Assembly (NCBI GenBank): GCA_021794835.1
Contig: JAJYQA010000035.1
Location: 33,185 to 97,184 of the forward strand
Source: Actinomycetes bacterium
GTDB taxonomy: Bacteria; Actinomycetota; Aquicultoria; Aquicultorales; Aquicultoraceae
Direction: 5' to 3'
Length of the DNA stretch: 64,000 bases
The notes under the pieces were generated by a model, which saw only the letters and a list, made by a program, of their open reading frames with translations, was not told the DNA's origin and searched no databases. Position 1 is the first letter of the stretch, and the number at the start of each line of letters is the position of its first letter. Both the position numbers and the translations under genes were made by a program. Positions 57,878 to 64,000 of this stretch are shown piece by piece.

Positions 57878-57900
57878 TGACAGCTGTGAGCTGAGAGCTA
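57878..57900. repeat. Heptamer repeat GACAGCT GTGAGCT GAGAGCT
   Basis: Direct reading, immediately upstream of the thrB SD. Confidence 0.75.
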
Positions 57901-57913
57901 ATCCGGAGGATTA

Positions 57914-58816
57914 ATGGTTGAAGTAATAGTTCCCGCAACTTCAGCAAATCTAGGTCCGGGATTTGACGTCCTGGGCTTAAGCATAAACCTCTACAATAGA
58001 TTTAAGCTAGAGGAGACTGACGGTGGCCTTAAGATCGAGGCGTCGGGGGATGCTGCCTTTAAACTACCAAGCGATGAGAAAAACCTAGTATTCGCGTCCG
58101 CAAAACGGCTTTTCGACGAAGCGGGATATAGATATGGGGGACTTCGTATTACAATCGAGAACAGAGTTCCTTTGGGCCGTGGACTTGGCTCTAGCTCAAC
58201 GGCAATCGTCGGCGGGCTAATTGCTGCAAATGAGGTCTCTAGAGCGGGACTTACAAAGGATGAGATATTCGCCCTGGCAACGGAGATAGAGGGGCACCCG
58301 GATAATGTCGGACCGGCCATCTTCGGCGGCCTTACCATTTGCTACCGCTCTGACCCGGGCTTTCGGGCTGTCCCGTATAAGCCATCTGAAAACTTAAAGT
58401 TGGTTCTTCTTATCCCAAACAATGTCCTTGAAACAAAGATGGCAAGGGGAGTGCTGCCTAAAGAGGTGCCGCTATCCGATGCAGTGTTTAATATCGCGCG
58501 CGCGAGCCTTCTGGTTTCGATTTTGCTTACCGGTAGGTCTGGGCTTCTAAGAGACGCCATGCAAGACCGCCTTCACCAGCCCTACCGAGCCTCGTTAATC
58601 CCCGGGCTTACCGATACGATACGAGAAATCAGCCGGGCTACGGGTGCTGGGGTTGCCCTAAGCGGCGCGGGGCCAAGCCTGGTCTGCATTATAGATAGGC
58701 TGCCCGAGAAGGACTTTCTTAAGAAGATCCGGCAACTGCTTAAAGAGAGAGGCCAAGACTATCTAATCCAACTTGCCGAGTTTGATTTGGAGGGTGCCCG
58801 GGTTATCGGGCGATAG
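57914..58816 (+). CDS. thrB: Homoserine kinase
   Basis: VPATSANLGPGFDVLGLSI, VPLGRGLGSSSTAIVGGL, GVALSGAGPSL. Confidence 0.97.
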   Translation: MVEVIVPATSANLGPGFDVLGLSINLYNRFKLEETDGGLKIEASGDAAFKLPSDEKNLVFASAKRLFDEAGYRYGGLRITIENRVPLGRGLGSSSTAIVGGLIAANEVSRAGLTKDEIFALATEIEGHPDNVGPAIFGGLTICYRSDPGFRAVPYKPSENLKLVLLIPNNVLETKMARGVLPKEVPLSDAVFNIARASLLVSILLTGRSGLLRDAMQDRLHQPYRASLIPGLTDTIREISRATGAGVALSGAGPSLVCIIDRLPEKDFLKKIRQLLKERGQDYLIQLAEFDLEGARVIGR

Positions 58817-59038
58817 AAAAAGGATATATCCACAAAAAATTAGGGCAATATCTAAGGTGCCGCAGCAGTTGACCAAGTAACTATATCAGGTAAAATAAAG
58901 GGTAACGAGAGAGAAACTTATAGCTTTCTTACGAGTTGACCTCATGTTAAATCCCTAAGGTTAATCGATAATATAACAAACGCAAACCAGCTAAATTAAA
59001 AATTTCAACTTTCAATCTCTAGGAAAAAGGTGGGTTAA

Positions 59039-59854
59039 ATGGCAGACGATGCCCTAATAACTATCGCGCATATATCTGACCTCCACGTTGGCTCGCAATA
59101 CTTTATCCCAAACTTGATGAGTAGGACCATCGAGGAGCTAAACGAGCTAAAACCAGATGCTGTTATCTGCACCGGGGATCTAACCAACGAGGGATTCAAG
59201 CAGGAATACACAACGGCGCAGACCTTCCTCTCGATGCTTGAATGCGAGAGATGTCTTTACGTGCCGGGAAACCATGATTCGCGAAATGTCGGATATTTGC
59301 ATTTTGAAGAGCTCTTTGGGCAGAGAGATAATGTGATGACATTTGGTCGTATCACAGTTGTCGGCACCGACTCAAGCGAACCGGATTTAGATAACGGTCG
59401 AATAGGTAGGGAAAGGTACGGCTGGCTTGAGGACGCTTTTAAAGATAATTGCGACGGTTGCTTTAAAATATTTGCGCTTCACCACCACCTGCTTCCAGTA
59501 CCGGGAACGGGGCGCGAGCGAAGCATGATCCACGATGCCGGCGACCTCTTGGAGGTCCTAATTCAAAGCGGTGTCGATCTTGTCCTTTGCGGCCACAAAC
59601 ACGTCCCTTATGTCTGGAGGATAGAAAATCTTGTTGTAGTTAACGCCGGTACAGCCTCTACCTTAAGGCTCAGGGGCAACACTAAACCTTGCTACAATAT
59701 CATCCAAATAGAAAAAAATGATAGGGTAAAGATTTTTAGGAAATATCCTTTTGGTAGTCGTGAGCTTATCGCTGATTTCTCCTGCGATGAGCGCAAATAT
59801 TGCAAGTGGGAAAAAGTTGAGGCTAATGCATTAACTGGAGGTGGCCTACTATAA
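59039..59854 (+). CDS. Calcineurin-like metallophosphoesterase
   Basis: HISDLHVGSQYF, CTGDLTNEGF, VPGNHDSR, HHHLLPVPG, LCGHKHVPYV. Confidence 0.93.
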   Translation: MADDALITIAHISDLHVGSQYFIPNLMSRTIEELNELKPDAVICTGDLTNEGFKQEYTTAQTFLSMLECERCLYVPGNHDSRNVGYLHFEELFGQRDNVMTFGRITVVGTDSSEPDLDNGRIGRERYGWLEDAFKDNCDGCFKIFALHHHLLPVPGTGRERSMIHDAGDLLEVLIQSGVDLVLCGHKHVPYVWRIENLVVVNAGTASTLRLRGNTKPCYNIIQIEKNDRVKIFRKYPFGSRELIADFSCDERKYCKWEKVEANALTGGGLL

Positions 59855-61215
59855 CCCAGGTTATAGTACTGATCGACGGCGAGCATTATCCCCCGGTGAT
59901 TAAATCAGCGATTGAGGTCTTGGAGAAACAGTATAACTATAGCGTAACTGGGGCAGTGTTTGTTGGAGGACTAGAGAAAATATCCGAAAAGGGAAATTTT
60001 GAAGATATAGGGTGCCCGGTTATAAAAGAGGCAGACCCGCTATCGGCGATAATGTCAGCCATCGATAGACTTAAACCTGAGATGGTTGTTGATTTAAGCG
60101 ATGAGCCGGTTATTGGTTACACAAAGAGGTTCTTCTTTGCAAGCCATGTTTTAACAAAGGGTATACCATATATCGGTGCGGATTTCTGGTTTTATCCGCC
60201 GGCCTTCCAGAACGTTTTAGAAAAGCCGTCTCTTAGCGTCATAGGAACGGGCAAGAGGGTAGGTAAAACCGCAATTGCGGGGTATATCTGTCGGTGTTTA
60301 GACGAATCTGGTTTTAATCCCGGCGTTATTGCAATGGGTCGCGGTGGGCCGCAGGCGCCAGAAATGATTGCGGGCAAAGAGATCGAGCTTACCCCGAGGT
60401 ATCTCTTAGACCTGGCAAGGTCCGGGAAGCATGCAGCTTCCGATTATCTGGAAGATGCATTGACAAGCCGCATTACTGCTGTAGGCTGTAGACGCTGTGG
60501 CGGGGGTCTTGCCGGGCAGCCGTTTATGTCAAACGTTGCTGCTGGCGCCCGGCTGGCAAATGAACTGGATATAGACTTTGTTGTTTTAGAAGGCTCTGGC
60601 TCGGCTTTGCCGCCGGTAGCCGCAGATGCGTATGTGTTAATAGCCGGTGCAAACCAGCCCATTGATTATATTACGGGATATTTTGGCACTTACCGAGTTT
60701 TGCTTTCAGATGTAGTGGTGCTCTCGGTGTGTGAGCCACCGTTGGCAGACAAAAATAAGATTAAGCGTCTTGATAGGGCAATAAGGGAAATAAAACCGGG
60801 TATTAAGATCATACGCACGATTTTTAGGCCAAAGCCCTTGCAACCAATTTCAGGTAAAAAAGTTTTTCTAGCGACTACCTCGCCGATTTCGATGAAAGGT
60901 AAAATTACGGGTTATCTGGGCCAGACATACGGAGCTGAAGTGGTCGGGGTTAGCAACAACTTGTCAAATAGAAGACTTCTCAGGAAAGAGATAGAGGATG
61001 CAAAAGGAAAGTTTACAACGCTTCTGACCGAGCTTAAGGCTGCTGCGGTAGATGTTGTAACAAGCATAGGATTAGACCTAGGCTTAGAGGTGGTATATAT
61101 GGATAACATACCGGTCACCATCGGGGGCGACGGTGATCTTGATAAGGTCGTCAGGTGGATCGGGCATAAGGCAAGAAACAGTTTTGCAAGGAAGGAACGC
61201 AGTGAACACCGATAG
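59851..61215 (+). CDS. Cyclic 2,3-diphosphoglycerate synthetase (cDPGS)-like; start codon uncertain (AUA 59851 or GTG 59896)
   Basis: VIVLIDGEHYPPVIKSAIEVLEKQYNYSVTGAVFVGGLEK, GTGKRVGKTAIAGYI P-loop, AMGRGGPQAPEMIAG; SD ggaggtgg at 59837-59844. Confidence 0.85.
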   Translation: MTQVIVLIDGEHYPPVIKSAIEVLEKQYNYSVTGAVFVGGLEKISEKGNFEDIGCPVIKEADPLSAIMSAIDRLKPEMVVDLSDEPVIGYTKRFFFASHVLTKGIPYIGADFWFYPPAFQNVLEKPSLSVIGTGKRVGKTAIAGYICRCLDESGFNPGVIAMGRGGPQAPEMIAGKEIELTPRYLLDLARSGKHAASDYLEDALTSRITAVGCRRCGGGLAGQPFMSNVAAGARLANELDIDFVVLEGSGSALPPVAADAYVLIAGANQPIDYITGYFGTYRVLLSDVVVLSVCEPPLADKNKIKRLDRAIREIKPGIKIIRTIFRPKPLQPISGKKVFLATTSPISMKGKITGYLGQTYGAEVVGVSNNLSNRRLLRKEIEDAKGKFTTLLTELKAAAVDVVTSIGLDLGLEVVYMDNIPVTIGGDGDLDKVVRWIGHKARNSFARKERSEHR

Positions 61216-62161
61216 CAATAAACACCGTCCACAACAAATTGTAATAAGCGATGATGAACACGGGCTGCCATACTCGAAAGGATTAACAGCCTCCGCGCTG
61301 ATGGCCACCGGATTACCGCCAAGCCGCTCATATGAAATAGCGCGGGTTATTCAGCAGCAGCTTGTGGAGGCCGGCCGATACTCAATGAAAATCGACGAAC
61401 TCAGAGAACTTGTCTATAATGTATTACTTGAGCATGAGGGCAAAGGCTATGCAGATAAATACAAAAGATGGCAGGCGCTACTCAGTATCGACCGCCCGAT
61501 TATAGTCCTGGTGGGTGGCACAACCGGAGTCGGCAAATCGACCATCGCAACCGCCGTGGCGCACCGTCTCGGTATAACCCACATAGTTGCAACCGACTCG
61601 TTGCGCGAGGTTATGCGCGCGGTCTTATCCAAAGATCTTGTGCCGTGTTTACATGAGTCCTCGTTTCTAGCCTGGCGGGTGGTAAATCAGGCAATCGATA
61701 AAGACCCGCTTGTTACCGGTTTTGTCGAGCAGGTTAAGGTTGTCGCCGTCGGTATAAGGGCGGTTGTTGATAGGGCGGTCAGGGAAGGTTTAAATGTTGT
61801 TGTTGAGGGAATACATGTCGTTCCCGGGTTTATAAACAGCACAGTGTGCGAGAAGGCCTTCGTTATACCGATGGTAATTACCGTCGATAATGAGGACCTA
61901 CACCGGAGCCATTTCTATATCAGGGAGTTACAGACCGAGAGTGGCCGGCCCTACGAGCGGTACAAAGAAAATTTTGAGTCCATTAGAAAAATTGGAGAAT
62001 TTATAAATACCCTTGCTTACGACTACGATGTACCGGTGATAGCAAGCCATAACCTGGATACAACCATAACCTCAGTCCTGGAAGAGATATTAAATCAAGT
62101 GCTTGGTCCACCAGAGGATGAAGGTGAGGGTGATTTAGTTCTCAGTAAAGATGATTATTAG
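61202..62161 (+). CDS. 2-phosphoglycerate kinase-like (ATP-cone + P-loop kinase)
   Basis: N-terminal ATP-cone-like region, IIVLVGGTTGVGKSTIATAVAHRLGITHIVATDSLREVMRA, VVVEGIHVVPGF; GTG start overlaps cDPGS stop. Confidence 0.85.
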   Translation: MNTDSNKHRPQQIVISDDEHGLPYSKGLTASALMATGLPPSRSYEIARVIQQQLVEAGRYSMKIDELRELVYNVLLEHEGKGYADKYKRWQALLSIDRPIIVLVGGTTGVGKSTIATAVAHRLGITHIVATDSLREVMRAVLSKDLVPCLHESSFLAWRVVNQAIDKDPLVTGFVEQVKVVAVGIRAVVDRAVREGLNVVVEGIHVVPGFINSTVCEKAFVIPMVITVDNEDLHRSHFYIRELQTESGRPYERYKENFESIRKIGEFINTLAYDYDVPVIASHNLDTTITSVLEEILNQVLGPPEDEGEGDLVLSKDDY

Positions 62162-62286
62162 TAGTAATGCTAGATGTTTTTGAAGTGCCAATATGCCGAA
62201 ATTGAATAGAAGGCATTGGCATGCTGAAACTCCAGCACCGACCTTTTCCCATACTATCAACCTTTGGCTAACCAGGAGGACACGTA

Positions 62287-62949
62287 ATGAAAATCTTTAT
62301 CGATACTGCCAATATTGATCACATTAGAGAAATGAATGCCTTGGGTATCATCAGCGGTGTCACGACCAACCCATCCCTTTGTAGCAAGGAGGGTAAGGAT
62401 TTTAAATCTTCGATAGCTGAGATAGCATCGATTGTTAATGGTCCGATAAGTGCTGAGGCTGTAAGCACGACAAGAGAAGGGATTATCCAAGAAGCTAGAG
62501 GACTTTCACAAATTGCCTCAAATATTGTTATAAAAATTCCGATAATGGAAGAAGGGCTTGCTGCAACAAAGGTTTTAAGCGCGGAAGGCATCAAGGTGAA
62601 CATGACCCTTGTTTTTTCAGCAAACCAAGCCTTGCTCGCGGCGCAGGTTGGGGCTGCCTATGTGAGCCCCTTTGTCGGACGTCTTGATGATATCGGACAT
62701 GACGGTATTGCAGAGCTTGACAAAATAGTGTCAATCTACGATATTTATGATATCAAGACGAAAGTCATATCAGCCAGCATTAGGCATCCTCTCCACGTGA
62801 TCCAATCCGCGCAATTAGGCGCAGATATAGCGACAGTGCCATATGGCGTATTGAAACAAATGATAAAGCATCCGCTTACCGATAGAGGAATTGAGAGGTT
62901 TCTTGAGGATTGGGAGAAACTTCAGGAGACCGCATCACCAATAAAGTAG
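62287..62949 (+). CDS. Transaldolase / fructose-6-phosphate aldolase family
   Basis: [59 protein letters not shown]. Confidence 0.95.
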   Translation: MKIFIDTANIDHIREMNALGIISGVTTNPSLCSKEGKDFKSSIAEIASIVNGPISAEAVSTTREGIIQEARGLSQIASNIVIKIPIMEEGLAATKVLSAEGIKVNMTLVFSANQALLAAQVGAAYVSPFVGRLDDIGHDGIAELDKIVSIYDIYDIKTKVISASIRHPLHVIQSAQLGADIATVPYGVLKQMIKHPLTDRGIERFLEDWEKLQETASPIK

Positions 62950-63021
62950 GGACCGCCCAATATCCATATATAGCAATATTACATAAAAAGATTATTTAGT
63001 TGGCGAAGAAGGTGAAAAAAA

Positions 63022-64000
63022 GTGAACAATAAATCACAGCTAGAATCAAAGACATTGGTAGAACTGAGACCTATCGCTGTAGAGTTGGGCATTGGCGGTG
63101 TTTCCACCTTAAGAAAACAAGAGTTAATCGATGCTATTCTTGAGGCACAGAACAAACATAGCGGAAACTCAAGCTCAGCCAAAGCAGCAACGGAAACGGC
63201 AACGCGAGAGCCCGTTGCTGCACCTGCGAGGGTTGAGGTGAGAGAGGAGCAACCTCGTGAAGAGAGACTTCTGCTCAAGAAAGGCATCCTTGATATTCTA
63301 AGCGATGGTTATGGTTTCCTCAGGACCCAAGGGTACCTACCAAGTGAAGGGGACATCTACGTCTCACTATCACAAATCCGGCGATTTAACTTAAGACGTG
63401 GAGATGAAGTTGAGGGGCAGGTTAGACCGCCCAAAGACACTGAGAAGTACAACGCCCTTTTAAGAATTGAGGCGGTAAACAGCGCCGATCCTGAGCAGGC
63501 AAGATCACGTGCCCAGTTCGAGTCGCTTACCCCGATTTACCCAAATCGAAGATTCAGATTAGAGACCACACCGCTAGAGATAACAACACGAATCATCGAT
63601 ATCACGGCTCCAATAGGCAAAGGTCAGAGGGGTTTGATCGTATCGCCACCTAAAGCCGGAAAGACCACGATTTTGAAGCAGATTGCAAACGCAATAACTA
63701 CAAACAATCCTGAAGTGCACATGATGGCGCTTCTCGTTGACGAGCGTCCGGAAGAGGTTACCGACATGGAGCGGTCTATCAAGGGCGAGGTTGTAAGCTC
63801 TACCTTTGACCAGCCCGCCGACAACCATGTTGCAGTTGCCGAGTTGGTGCTCGAACGCGCAAAAAGACTTGTTGAGCACGGGCGGGATGTTGTTATTATG
63901 CTTGATAGTATCACGAGGCTTGCCAGGGCTTACAACCTAACTACCCCGGCCAGCGGCAGGATTCTCTCGGGTGGTGTTGACTCAACAGCTCTCTTCCCAC
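63022..64000 (+). CDS. rho: Transcription termination factor Rho, 3' truncated by window edge (absent from the ORF track)
   Basis: GTG 63022: VNNKSQLESKTLVELRPIAVELGIGGVSTLRKQELIDAIL (Rho_N), ...GYGFLRTQGYLPSEGDIYVSLSQIRRFNLRRGDEVEGQVRPP, GLIVSPPKAGKTTILKQIANAI, LLVDERPEEVTDM. Confidence 0.97.
   Translation, partial: MNNKSQLESKTLVELRPIAVELGIGGVSTLRKQELIDAILEAQNKHSGNSSSAKAATETATREPVAAPARVEVREEQPREERLLLKKGILDILSDGYGFLRTQGYLPSEGDIYVSLSQIRRFNLRRGDEVEGQVRPPKDTEKYNALLRIEAVNSADPEQARSRAQFESLTPIYPNRRFRLETTPLEITTRIIDITAPIGKGQRGLIVSPPKAGKTTILKQIANAITTNNPEVHMMALLVDERPEEVTDMERSIKGEVVSSTFDQPADNHVAVAELVLERAKRLVEHGRDVVIMLDSITRLARAYNLTTPASGRILSGGVDSTALFP

Noticed and set aside
13681-57900. Tandem intergenic repeats as CRISPR arrays
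   Set aside because: Units are 7-8 nt with no spacers; no cas genes seen.

Overview
The window is one continuous stretch of a bacterial chromosome. From about 16 to 64 kb it is conserved housekeeping DNA, nearly all on + strand: tilS-hpt-ftsH-folE-folP-folK-nadABC-birA-bioY-coaX-greA-lysS-clpC-radA-disA-(PIN/TRAM)-ispD-ispF-gltX-cysS-rlmB-yacP-sigH-rlmH-(argS)-lysA-hom-thrC-thrB-rho. This order mixes actinobacterial traits (mycobacterial-like tilS...lysS-clpC-radA/disA-ispDF-cysS-rlmB) with Firmicutes traits (yacL, gltX, yacP, sigH). A deep-branching actinobacterium is my inference, not a proven assignment. The first ~9.2 kb is an accessory region. It holds an Agr-type quorum-sensing module (agrB plus two AgrD-like peptide genes, each apparently broken, in a duplicated leader), secreted proteins and a MacAB-like export cassette. 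A short flagellar block (flbD-fliL-fliM-fliY) follows. Best leads: (1) the duplicated Agr/AgrD module with a serine-lactone-type SYFFW core; (2) a metallophosphoesterase / cyclic 2,3-diphosphoglycerate synthetase / 2-phosphoglycerate kinase operon (archaeal-type cDPG synthesis), whose middle gene seems to lack a canonical start codon; (3) a family of heptameric intergenic repeats that differ in word but share the ~7-nt period and often contain the stop codon of the upstream gene; (4) an acyl-ACP-reductase-like gene paired with a putative autoregulated HTH protein. All calls come from reading the sequence; no database search or folding was run.
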